Source: Polaribacter reichenbachii
GTDB taxonomy: Bacteria; Bacteroidota; Bacteroidia; Flavobacteriales; Flavobacteriaceae
Length of the DNA stretch: 64,000 nt
Direction: 5' to 3'
Assembly (NCBI RefSeq): GCF_001975665.1
Contig: NZ_CP019419.1
Span: 744,001 to 808,000, forward strand
Shown: positions 53,848 to 61,812 of the stretch, in pieces
Layout of the letters: the number at the start of each line of letters is the position of its first letter
Numbering within the stretch: position 1 is the stretch's first letter
Translations under genes and position numbers: made by a program
The notes under the pieces: generated by a model
What the model was told of the DNA's origin: nothing
The model's input: the letters and a program-made list of their open reading frames with translations, nothing else
The model's database searches: none

Positions 53848-55458
53848 TTATTGATAAGCAGCATTCTGTGGAAAGTCTTTATTCTGATTTAAATCTAAAG
53901 CAGATTGTGGTATTGGTCTTAAAATTTTAAGTTCACCATTTGCTCCGTTAAAATTAGCTGCATCAACTAAATAATTATACATAGATGCACGTTCTACCAA
54001 CTTCCCAGTACGTTTTAAATCGAACCATCTATGGTATTCTCCAAACAACTCTCTAGCTCTTTCGTCTAATACAATATCTATATCATAATCTGCTAAAGGT
54101 GTGGTTAAACCTGCTCTATTTCTAACTGCGTTTAATCTAGCCAAACCTGTTGCTTTATTGGTGTTTAAATAAGCCTCTGCTGCTATTAAATAAGTTTCAC
54201 CTAATCTAGATAAAATAATATCTCTAGTACTAACTCTAGAATCATCTTGAAATGGTGCTTTTGGATCGTCGAATTTTTTTGCTGGTATTGTTTGGTAGTC
54301 GCTACTTACAACACCGGCTGCATAAGTACCCCATTCATGTATTTGTGCTTCAGGATGTTCTAAAGCATAAGCAGTAATATCTGCAGGAGTTGCCCATTGT
54401 GGTGCATAATAATGTCTTACTTCTAAGCCACTAGTATCATCTACATCAAATGCATCATAATATCTCATAAATGCTTCTGTCATAAATGTTGCCTTATATC
54501 TTTCATCTTCTTCAGTAAATAAACTCAAAGCAAAATCTGTAGCCAATAAAGTATAACTTCTCCAACCAGCATTACCAGCATTTTCAGAACCACCTAAATA
54601 AGGTCCGTACCAATTTGCTTGTTTATGACCTAAATTTTCTGGATCTGTACTAGCAGATGCTGTACTGTATTGTACAGAAAAAACAGTTTCGTTATTTAAT
54701 TCGTTTCCAGGCTTCCATAACTCATCAAAAGGAATAGTTAAAGACTGACCCGCAATAGCTTCATCTGCATAAGACGCCGCAGTTGCAAAATCATTAGCAT
54801 CTGCAAAACTTTCGTATGCTCTTGTTAAATGTACTTTAGCTAACAAGTGTTGTACGGCTTTTTTATTAACTCTACCAACATAAGAACCGCTAGTAACAGC
54901 GTTTAAAGACTCTTCTAAATCTGTAATTATTAATTTATAAACATCTTCTGCCGAATCTCTATTAAATGATAAAACTGGGCTATCTAAAAAATCTTTTAAA
55001 ATACCGACGCCACCATAAGTTTGTACCAGTAAAAAATATGCATTGGCTCTTAAATACTTTATCTCTCCAACCAATTGATTTAAATTAATTGTTTTTTCTG
55101 TTAAATCTGAATAATACAAAGCAGTATTAGCAGAATTAATTGCTCTATAACAAGAAGTATACAGTTGGTCTACATCTACAGAAGAAGAATTTAATTGTGT
55201 ATATTGAGAAAGACCATCTGGTTCTGAACCTCTACCAGAGCCTACAGCATATAAATCTGTTCCGGCACAAAACACATAAGCATCTCCACCATATATTTCC
55301 TTTAATTGCGCATAATTTGCGTTAACTAATGTTTCAAAACCAGAAGCAGTTGTATAGAAAGATTCTGCTGTTTCATTTGATCTATTATCCTCGTCAATAA
55401 AATCTGAACAAGCACTAAAAAGTATTGTTAAGATTCCTAAAACTAATATTTTTTTCAT
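53848..55458 (-). CDS. SusD/RagB family glycan-binding lipoprotein
   Basis: A 536-residue surface lipoprotein with signal MKKILVLGILTILFSAC. The N-terminal pattern (FYTTASGFETLVNANYAQLKE), the TPR-like middle and the C-terminal LARLNAVRNRAGLTTPL and DIVLDERARELFGEYHRWFD blocks are typical of RagB/SusD. It caps the SusC channel and binds the pectic oligosaccharide before import. It lies 10 bp after susC, as always. The two together define a polysaccharide utilisation locus. Ligand is inferred from the neighbouring pectinases only. Confidence 0.97.
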   Translation of the reverse strand: MKKILVLGILTILFSACSDFIDEDNRSNETAESFYTTASGFETLVNANYAQLKEIYGGDAYVFCAGTDLYAVGSGRGSEPDGLSQYTQLNSSSVDVDQLYTSCYRAINSANTALYYSDLTEKTINLNQLVGEIKYLRANAYFLLVQTYGGVGILKDFLDSPVLSFNRDSAEDVYKLIITDLEESLNAVTSGSYVGRVNKKAVQHLLAKVHLTRAYESFADANDFATAASYADEAIAGQSLTIPFDELWKPGNELNNETVFSVQYSTASASTDPENLGHKQANWYGPYLGGSENAGNAGWRSYTLLATDFALSLFTEEDERYKATFMTEAFMRYYDAFDVDDTSGLEVRHYYAPQWATPADITAYALEHPEAQIHEWGTYAAGVVSSDYQTIPAKKFDDPKAPFQDDSRVSTRDIILSRLGETYLIAAEAYLNTNKATGLARLNAVRNRAGLTTPLADYDIDIVLDERARELFGEYHRWFDLKRTGKLVERASMYNYLVDAANFNGANGELKILRPIPQSALDLNQNKDFPQNAAYQ

Positions 55459-55468
55459 CTTTTTTTAT

Positions 55469-58400
55469 TTAAAATTTTAAACTTAATCCTAATTGATATG
55501 TAGCAGAACTAACTCTACCTACGTTAAATGATGCTGTTGCCCATTCTGGGTCATAACCATCATAATCTGTTATTACAAAAGGATTTAACACATTTGCATA
55601 AATTCTAAGTCCTTTAATTTTTAATTTATCTAACAAATCTCTATTAAAAGTATAACCAACAGCAATGTTCTTAATTTTTATAAATGAAGCATCTCTATAA
55701 TACCCTACTCTATCGTTTCTCCAATACGTACCAGCATTTCTAGGTTGTGGATAAGAGTTTGAAAATTGTGCAGGAATACCAGCAGCATTTTCAGGAATAT
55801 ACCAATCTGCAATATCTAATTTTTGTCTACCTCTATCTCTAACGTCTGTAAAGTTTTGATGAAATTCACTATAAGCAAACACACCTTGATTTGTGAATAC
55901 AGAAATAGATAAGTCGAAATCTCCAACTCTTAAATTAGAAATAATACTTCCTGACCAAGAAGGATCTGAGTTACCCAAAATAGTTCTGTCGTTGTTTGCG
56001 TCTATTTTACCATCACCATTTAAATCTTTAACTTTTGCCTGCCCTGGAGTTTGACCAAAACTTGCAGCTTCTGCTGCTTCACTTGGTTGCCATATACCGT
56101 CAAAAACAAAGTTATAATAAGAGTTTAAAGATTCTCCAATAAACCAGTTATTACCAATATCATCAACTTCTGACTGCCCATTAATCTCCTCTAAACTATT
56201 TGTATTTTTAGTAAAGGTAAAAGTAGTTTCCCAAGAAAAATTTTCTTTTTGAATATTTTTAGTAGTTAATAGAATTTCTACCCCTTTGTTACTAATAGAT
56301 CCAAAGTTTGCAAAAGTACTACCACTTGGTACACCTAACTCTAAAGGTAAACTTTGTCTACCAATTTGTCCTTCAGATAATCTATCATAAACATCTAAAC
56401 TACCAGAAATTCTATTGTTTAAAAACCCAAAATCTACACCAAAATTAACTTCTCTAGTTTTTTCCCAAGTAAGAGTTTTATTTGCTAAAGAAGAAGCCAA
56501 CCAACCATTTGCAGTTGCTCCATCAAAATCATAAAATAATTGTTGATCTAAAGTATTTAATGTAGAATATGAAGGTACATTATCATTACCTGTATACCCA
56601 AAACTAACTCTAGCTTTTAAGTTTGAAATAGTATTATTGTCGCTTAAAAAGTTTTCTTCGTTAATTTTCCACGCAAATGCTGCAGAAGGAAAAGATTCCC
56701 ACTTGTTGCCTTCAGATAATACAGAAGAACCATCCCATCTATTAGATAATGTAAACAAGTATCTATCTTTAAACGCATAATTTAATCTTAAAGCATAAGA
56801 GCTTAAAGTATTTTTTATAAAAGCAGAACCTAAATTAAAAGTACTTGAATTACCAGAACCAACATTATTAAACCCTGTGTTAAAAGGTTGTTCTCTAGAA
56901 CTTAGAAAAGAGCTTTCTGTAGTGTTAGAGTAAATACTTTGTAAACCTAATAAGTTAAATGAATGGTCTTCATTTAAATCGTGTTTTATATTAAATTGAT
57001 TATCCCAAGTATAGTTAAAGTTTTCACTAGTAGATAATTCTGACGAAGGTAAGTTTTTATTACTAAGACCCGTATTAGTTAAGGCTCCCCAAGCTTTTCC
57101 TCTTGTTGAGTTTGTATAACCACCAGAATATGTTGTTTTTAAACTTAACCATTCTAAAGGTTTGTATTCAAAATATACATTTCCTAATATTTTCCATCTT
57201 CTTCTCTCATCATCTGTATTTGCAATTTCTAATAATGGGTTATATGTACTAGTTTTATTAATAGCAAAATTACCGTTTGTTGGGTATGTTAATTTACCTG
57301 GTTGTGGAAATAATTCTCCCACTAACTCGTTCCCATTGTCATCTATAGCCCAAGGCGATAAAAATGGATTTAATCTAAAAGCATCTCTCATTGCAACAGA
57401 ACTTCCAAATTGCTCGTTAGTTTTAGCTATAGTTATGTTAGATCCTGCAGAAATTTTATCATTTATCTTATGATTTACACCTAATTTTAAGGTATACTTA
57501 TCTATAGACTCATTAGCAATATTTCCTGTTTCTTTTTGCATTCCTAAACCTAAATTATAAGCTAAACCGTTTTCTGCTCTACCACTTATGTTTACATAGT
57601 TATTTTGCTGAATTCCAGAAGATAAAACAGCATCATACCAATCGAATACTTGATTTTTATTTGCTCTTTCTAATAATAATGCATTTGCAGAACCAACAAC
57701 AGAACCTGCTAACATATCTGCTGTTGTAGTTGATGCATCTCCACCATTCGTTGTTGCAAAATAAGCAGATTGGTGATATTTCCACCATTTTTCTCCACCC
57801 ATCATTTTTGGTAATCTTGTAGTAGCTTTTACACCATAAGAGGTTTCTAAAGAAACATTAAAACCAGATTTTGCATTTGAACCGTTTTTGGTTGTAACAA
57901 TTACAACACCATTTGCTCCTCTAGAACCATAAATTGCAGATGATGATGCATCTTTTAGCACATCCATCCTAGAAATATCTTGTGGATTTAAAAAACTAAT
58001 ATCATCTACAAATACCCCATCTACAACAAATAACGGACTACCTCCACTTAACGAATTTGTTCCTCTAATTGTCATATTAAAACCATCACCAACTCTACCA
58101 GTTGCCGATGAAATTTGCACACCCGCAATATTACCCTGTATGGCTTCTAGAGGGTTTGTAGCATTCTTTTCTGTAATTGCAGCTGCACTAACCGTACTTA
58201 CTGTACCTGTTAAGTCTTTTTTCTTTACTGTACCGTAACCCACCACAACTATTTCATCTAAAGACTGTTCGTCTGGAGATAAGCTAATATCTATTTTACT
58301 CTTTCCACTAACGACTACTTCTTTAGAACTATAGCCAAGATAAGATATAATTAAGGTAGAATTAGCATTTTTTAAAGTAATAGAATAATTTCCGTTGAAA

Positions 58401-58600
58401 TCTGTATAAGTACCATTGTTGGTTCCTTTTTCTAAAATATTTACTCCTGGTAGTGGTGAATTTGTTTCAGAATCTGTAATAATACCTTTAACTGTTTTAT
58501 CCTTCTGAGCCAAAATGGAGTTAACTCCAAAAACCCCAAAAAGTAATAGTAAGGTTGCAAAATGCTTAATGCATTTTTTGTGTAAGAATTTAATGTTCAT
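55469..58600 (-). CDS. SusC/RagA family TonB-linked outer-membrane transporter
   Basis: A 1043-residue TonB-dependent receptor. Order: signal peptide (to about residue 31), CarboxypepD_reg-like domain (TVKGIITDSETNSPLPGV), TonB plug with the SusC signature SLDEIVVVGYGTVKKKDLTG and SSAIYGSRGANGVVIVTTK, then a 22-strand-type barrel ending in an aromatic terminal residue (QLGLSLKF). It imports oligosaccharides with SusD. It lies 29 bp downstream of the GH28 gene at the head of the operon. A second member of the family begins at 61813 on the other strand. Confidence 0.97.
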   Translation of the reverse strand: MNIKFLHKKCIKHFATLLLLFGVFGVNSILAQKDKTVKGIITDSETNSPLPGVNILEKGTNNGTYTDFNGNYSITLKNANSTLIISYLGYSSKEVVVSGKSKIDISLSPDEQSLDEIVVVGYGTVKKKDLTGTVSTVSAAAITEKNATNPLEAIQGNIAGVQISSATGRVGDGFNMTIRGTNSLSGGSPLFVVDGVFVDDISFLNPQDISRMDVLKDASSSAIYGSRGANGVVIVTTKNGSNAKSGFNVSLETSYGVKATTRLPKMMGGEKWWKYHQSAYFATTNGGDASTTTADMLAGSVVGSANALLLERANKNQVFDWYDAVLSSGIQQNNYVNISGRAENGLAYNLGLGMQKETGNIANESIDKYTLKLGVNHKINDKISAGSNITIAKTNEQFGSSVAMRDAFRLNPFLSPWAIDDNGNELVGELFPQPGKLTYPTNGNFAINKTSTYNPLLEIANTDDERRRWKILGNVYFEYKPLEWLSLKTTYSGGYTNSTRGKAWGALTNTGLSNKNLPSSELSTSENFNYTWDNQFNIKHDLNEDHSFNLLGLQSIYSNTTESSFLSSREQPFNTGFNNVGSGNSSTFNLGSAFIKNTLSSYALRLNYAFKDRYLFTLSNRWDGSSVLSEGNKWESFPSAAFAWKINEENFLSDNNTISNLKARVSFGYTGNDNVPSYSTLNTLDQQLFYDFDGATANGWLASSLANKTLTWEKTREVNFGVDFGFLNNRISGSLDVYDRLSEGQIGRQSLPLELGVPSGSTFANFGSISNKGVEILLTTKNIQKENFSWETTFTFTKNTNSLEEINGQSEVDDIGNNWFIGESLNSYYNFVFDGIWQPSEAAEAASFGQTPGQAKVKDLNGDGKIDANNDRTILGNSDPSWSGSIISNLRVGDFDLSISVFTNQGVFAYSEFHQNFTDVRDRGRQKLDIADWYIPENAAGIPAQFSNSYPQPRNAGTYWRNDRVGYYRDASFIKIKNIAVGYTFNRDLLDKLKIKGLRIYANVLNPFVITDYDGYDPEWATASFNVGRVSSATYQLGLSLKF

Positions 58601-58629
58601 AATTTAATTGTTGTTTTTTATAGTTAATG

Positions 58630-60078
58630 TTAATTTGGTTGTTTTGGACTTTGCATTAATGAACCGTTTATGTAAGTATCTATTAATTTTAAATTTGATA
58701 AATGTTCTATTGAAAAAGCATTATCTACTTTTTCTATAACTACATTTTTAAGTGTTACGTTGTTTATTTTAGACTGCTCATAACCTTTTGCTAAAATAGC
58801 ATAGTAACCACCATTTTTAACTTTAATATTTTCTAACAAAATATTCTTAATTTCTGGAATAAATTCCCCTGTTTGATTTACATAAGTAGCATAATGCATA
58901 TTTAATTTTAAAACAGCTTCTTTTACTTGACCAACTTCTAAATCTCTTACATATACACCATCTATTACTCCACCTCTTCTAGAATTTGTTTTTAATCTAA
59001 TAGCTCTATCTAAATTAGGGCTATTCATTTTACAGTTTTCTACATATACATTTTTTACTCCTGCAGACATTTCACTTCCAATTACAACCCCTCCATGTCC
59101 ATCTATCATATTACAATTTTGCACCACAATATTTTCGCTTTTAATACCCACTCTTCTACCTTCTGCATCTCTACCCGCTTTTATTGCAATACAATCATCA
59201 CCAGTATTAAATATGCAATTTTTTATTAGTACGTTTTTAGAGTACTCAGGGTCACAACCATCATTATTAGGCCCGTGACTTTCAACAGTTACTCCATCTA
59301 CAATAATGTTTTTAGATTTAAAGGGATGTATAATCCAAAAAGGTGCGTTAATTATTTTAACCCCTTCTAGCATTACACTTTCGCATTCATAAAATTCAAT
59401 AAAATTTGGACGTAAATAGTGTCCATCTCCAAAGATTCTATCATTTAAAGGAACATTATTTTGCCCCATATCCATTAATCTTGGCAGATTTAAACTATCT
59501 CTTTGCATAGGATCTCCTTTCTTATAACCATAAGTATCTTTTCCGCACCATTTCCACCAATTATTATTACTTGCCTGACCATTTAAAACACCTTTACCAG
59601 TAATAGCGACATTTTTTTTATTTTTTACATAAATTAAAGGTGAGTAATTCATTAATTCTACCCCTTCATATGAGGTCGCAACTAATGGATAATAATCTTT
59701 CGGGTTTGTGCTAAATAATATTTCTGCTCCCTCTTCTAAATGAAGATTAACATTATTTTCTAAATGAATAGCACCTGTTAAATATTTCCCAGCTGGAATT
59801 ACAATTTTTCCTCCACCATTATCTGTACACGTTTTAATAACTTGCTTAAAAGCAGCTGTATTAAAAGTAACTCCATCTGGTACACCTCCAAAATCTAAAA
59901 AATTATAAGTTTTATCTAAAAATTTAGGTTTGCTTATAGAGTTAATTACTTTATTCATATTCTCCCAAACGCTTAAAGGTTCTTGAACTTCTTTTTTTTC
60001 TTTACAAGAAGCCATTACTACCAAACAAAAAATTATTACTATTGAAAATGCGCTAAAAATTTTGGTTTCTCTTTTCAT
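58630..60078 (-). CDS. GH28 polygalacturonase-family lipoprotein, head of pectin operon
   Basis: A 482-residue beta-helix glycosidase with lipoprotein signal (IIFCLVVMASC). Full GH28 motif set: GPNNDG (D273; NND in place of NTD), NTGDDCIAIK (D294, D295), DGHGGVVIG (H328) and AIRLKTNSRRGG (R361, K363). It resembles PelX-like exo-polygalacturonases. It is the first gene of the operon, directly downstream of a promoter with a LacI-type operator, so it is presumably strongly induced. It shares only about the motif pattern with the GH28 at 44120-45820, so the two are not recent duplicates. Confidence 0.93.
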   Translation of the reverse strand: MKRETKIFSAFSIVIIFCLVVMASCKEKKEVQEPLSVWENMNKVINSISKPKFLDKTYNFLDFGGVPDGVTFNTAAFKQVIKTCTDNGGGKIVIPAGKYLTGAIHLENNVNLHLEEGAEILFSTNPKDYYPLVATSYEGVELMNYSPLIYVKNKKNVAITGKGVLNGQASNNNWWKWCGKDTYGYKKGDPMQRDSLNLPRLMDMGQNNVPLNDRIFGDGHYLRPNFIEFYECESVMLEGVKIINAPFWIIHPFKSKNIIVDGVTVESHGPNNDGCDPEYSKNVLIKNCIFNTGDDCIAIKAGRDAEGRRVGIKSENIVVQNCNMIDGHGGVVIGSEMSAGVKNVYVENCKMNSPNLDRAIRLKTNSRRGGVIDGVYVRDLEVGQVKEAVLKLNMHYATYVNQTGEFIPEIKNILLENIKVKNGGYYAILAKGYEQSKINNVTLKNVVIEKVDNAFSIEHLSNLKLIDTYINGSLMQSPKQPN

Positions 60079-60141
60079 ATTATTTTACAGCCTCTTTTTT
60101 TTTATTATCCTTGTTTATTAATTAAAAGTAAGATCACATAA

Positions 60142-60155
60142 TGTAATCGATTACC
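60142..60155. promoter_or_regulatory. LacI-type operator, pectin operon copy
   Basis: TGTAATCGATTACC: a 14-bp palindrome, perfect over the inner 12 bases (GTAATCGATTAC). Its last base coincides with the end of the -7 box on the minus strand, so a bound repressor would cover the promoter of the GH28-susCD operon. Confidence 0.8.
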
Positions 60156-60185
60156 AAACATAGAAAAACAGTTCCGATTATCCAA
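60155..60185 (-). promoter_or_regulatory. Promoter of the pectin operon
   Basis: On the minus strand TTG (60183-60185), a 20-bp spacer and TATGTTTG (60155-60162) match the Bacteroidota consensus TTG-N19/20-TAnnTTTG exactly. It is 77 bp upstream of the GH28 ATG and abuts the operator. Confidence 0.75.
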
Positions 60186-60304
60186 ATATATTTAACTAAA
60201 AATTGATAAATATGTATTTTTAGCTGTATTTTTAAAAAAAAATCGCTTTTTTTGGGCTTTGAAATAATTTATTTGACATTTCTAAAAAAAATTAATTATA
60301 AAAA

Positions 60305-60318
60305 TGTAATCGATAACA
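60305..60318. promoter_or_regulatory. LacI-type operator, autoregulatory copy
   Basis: TGTAATCGATAACA differs from the perfect palindrome TGTAATCGATTACA by one base. It is 67 bp upstream of the lacI ATG, so it probably lets the regulator control its own gene. Confidence 0.75.
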
Positions 60319-60384
60319 ATTAAATAATAACTATTTTACTTGTCAAGTTTAAAAAAATACCTTTATTTTATTAAAACAGCTAAA

Positions 60385-61407
60385 ATGTCTAAAAAAACAA
60401 CAATATACGATATTGCTAAGGAGCTAAACATAACAGCTGCAACAGTATCTAGAGCATTAAATAACAACCCTAAAATTAGCGCAAAAACGAAAGAATTAGT
60501 TTTTGAAACCGCTAAAAAAATGCACTATGAACAAAATAAACTTGCACTAGCTCTTAAAAGCGGAAAAAGTTTTAATGTAGGTGTTATTGTACCAAGAATA
60601 GATAGTAACTTTTTTAGTTCTGTAATTCGTGGTATTGAAGAAGAATTATATCCAGAAGGTTATCATGTAATAATTTGTCAAACTCATGATCAACAAGAAT
60701 TAGAGATAAAAAATATAAATTCTTTATTAAACGCTCAAGTAGATGGTGTTTTAATGTCTGTTTCTAATGCTAATATAGAAAAGTTAGATGGTTTTAAAAG
60801 TCTTTTAAAAAAGAACGTACCTCTTATATTTTTTGATAGAAAGAAAAACATTAAAAATGTAAGTACTATTACTATTGATGATTATAAAGGGGCTTATGAT
60901 GCTACAAAACACTTAATAGATCAAGGTTGTAAACGCATTGCTCACCTATCTAACAATCGAAAATTAGAGATATTTAAAAACAGGTATTTAGGTTACAAAC
61001 AAGCTATTATTGATTCAGGATTAACTTTTGATGAAAATTTAGTGGTAGAAAGTTTTAGTAAAGTTCTAGAAGGTAGAAAACAAACAAAGCTATTCTTAGA
61101 AATGGACAATAGACCAGATGCAATTTTTTCTTCTAGTGATTTTACTGCTTTAGGAGCAATACAAGAGATTACCAGTTATGGTTTAAGAATACCAGAAGAT
61201 ATAAGCGTGGTTGGGTTTAGTAACGAGCCTTTTACAAAATTTATGGAGTTGTCAATTACATCAGTAGATCAATCTCCTAGAGAAATGGGTAGAATAGCTG
61301 CTCAAATATTCTTAGAAGAGGTTAATAATGATGCGAAAGTTAAATCTGAAAAACATGTAGTTTTATCCCCAGAGTTAAAAATTAGAAAATCTTCTCAAAA
61401 GTTCTAG
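60385..61407 (+). CDS. LacI-family transcriptional regulator of the pectin locus
   Basis: A 340-residue repressor-type regulator. The N-terminal HTH is TTIYDIAKELNITAATVSRALN followed by the hinge helix region (LALALKSGKSFNVGVIVP); the rest is a periplasmic-binding-like sensor domain (HLIDQGCKRIAHLS, RPDAIFSSSDFTALGA, ISVVGFSNEPF). I chose the ATG at 60385; an in-frame TTG at 60340 would add 15 residues ahead of the HTH, which family members do not have. It is divergent from the pectin operon and parallel to the second susC. Its likely sites are three palindromes with consensus TGTAATCGATTACA. The inducer is presumably a galacturonate-derived compound. Confidence 0.94.
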   Translation: MSKKTTIYDIAKELNITAATVSRALNNNPKISAKTKELVFETAKKMHYEQNKLALALKSGKSFNVGVIVPRIDSNFFSSVIRGIEEELYPEGYHVIICQTHDQQELEIKNINSLLNAQVDGVLMSVSNANIEKLDGFKSLLKKNVPLIFFDRKKNIKNVSTITIDDYKGAYDATKHLIDQGCKRIAHLSNNRKLEIFKNRYLGYKQAIIDSGLTFDENLVVESFSKVLEGRKQTKLFLEMDNRPDAIFSSSDFTALGAIQEITSYGLRIPEDISVVGFSNEPFTKFMELSITSVDQSPREMGRIAAQIFLEEVNNDAKVKSEKHVVLSPELKIRKSSQKF

Positions 61408-61684
61408 TTTTATTTTTATAAATCTTCTAAATTTTAAAACACAAGTAATAATAGCTTATGTTTTAGTACAGCCTTACTATAAGACTTAGGTAGTACCAAA
61501 TTGTTTTCACTTTTTTTTTAAAACATAGAGTACCTTTTTAAACTTTTTATTTCCAATTAGTCGACATTTAAACAATACAATTCATTTTCTGCTCTAAAGT
61601 GGTTTTTTAATAAAAAAAGATCGATTATTTATTAATTTGATAAAATTTTACGTTAAAAATATCTTAAGAAGAAAAAAATATATA

Positions 61685-61692
61685 TATATTTG
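61685..61692 (+). promoter_or_regulatory. -7 box (TATATTTG) for the second susC
   Basis: An exact TAnnTTTG match, immediately followed by the operator at 61693. No TTG is found at the -33 position. It lies about 120 bp before the ATG, giving a long leader. Confidence 0.6.
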
Positions 61693-61706
61693 TGCAATCG
61701 ATTACA
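61693..61706. promoter_or_regulatory. LacI-type operator, second susC copy
   Basis: TGCAATCGATTACA, one base from the perfect 14-bp palindrome. It directly follows the TATATTTG box, the same arrangement as at the GH28-led operon, which makes chance unlikely. Confidence 0.8.
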
Positions 61707-61812
61707 CATTTGAATTATTTTGACATTCTATTTACATTCAGAAAAATAAAATGAAAACAAATTGATTTAAAGATTAATTTTTATTTATAACTAATAAACT
61801 AATTAAGTATTT

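Larger units (their letters stand above)
60079..60384. other. Divergent control region, pectin operon / lacI
   Basis: 306 bases without a gene. It holds two palindromic operators (60142-60155 and 60305-60318) and a full minus-strand promoter (TTG at 60183-60185, TATGTTTG at 60155-60162), listed separately. No clear TAnnTTTG box is visible for lacI. Confidence 0.8.
61408..61812. other. Non-coding region before the second susC
   Basis: About 405 AT-rich bases. A weak hairpin after lacI (AAAACACAAG at 61436-61445 with CTTATGTTTT at 61455-61464, one mismatch) may end its transcript. At 61685-61706 a promoter box and operator occur. No ORF is credible. Confidence 0.65.
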
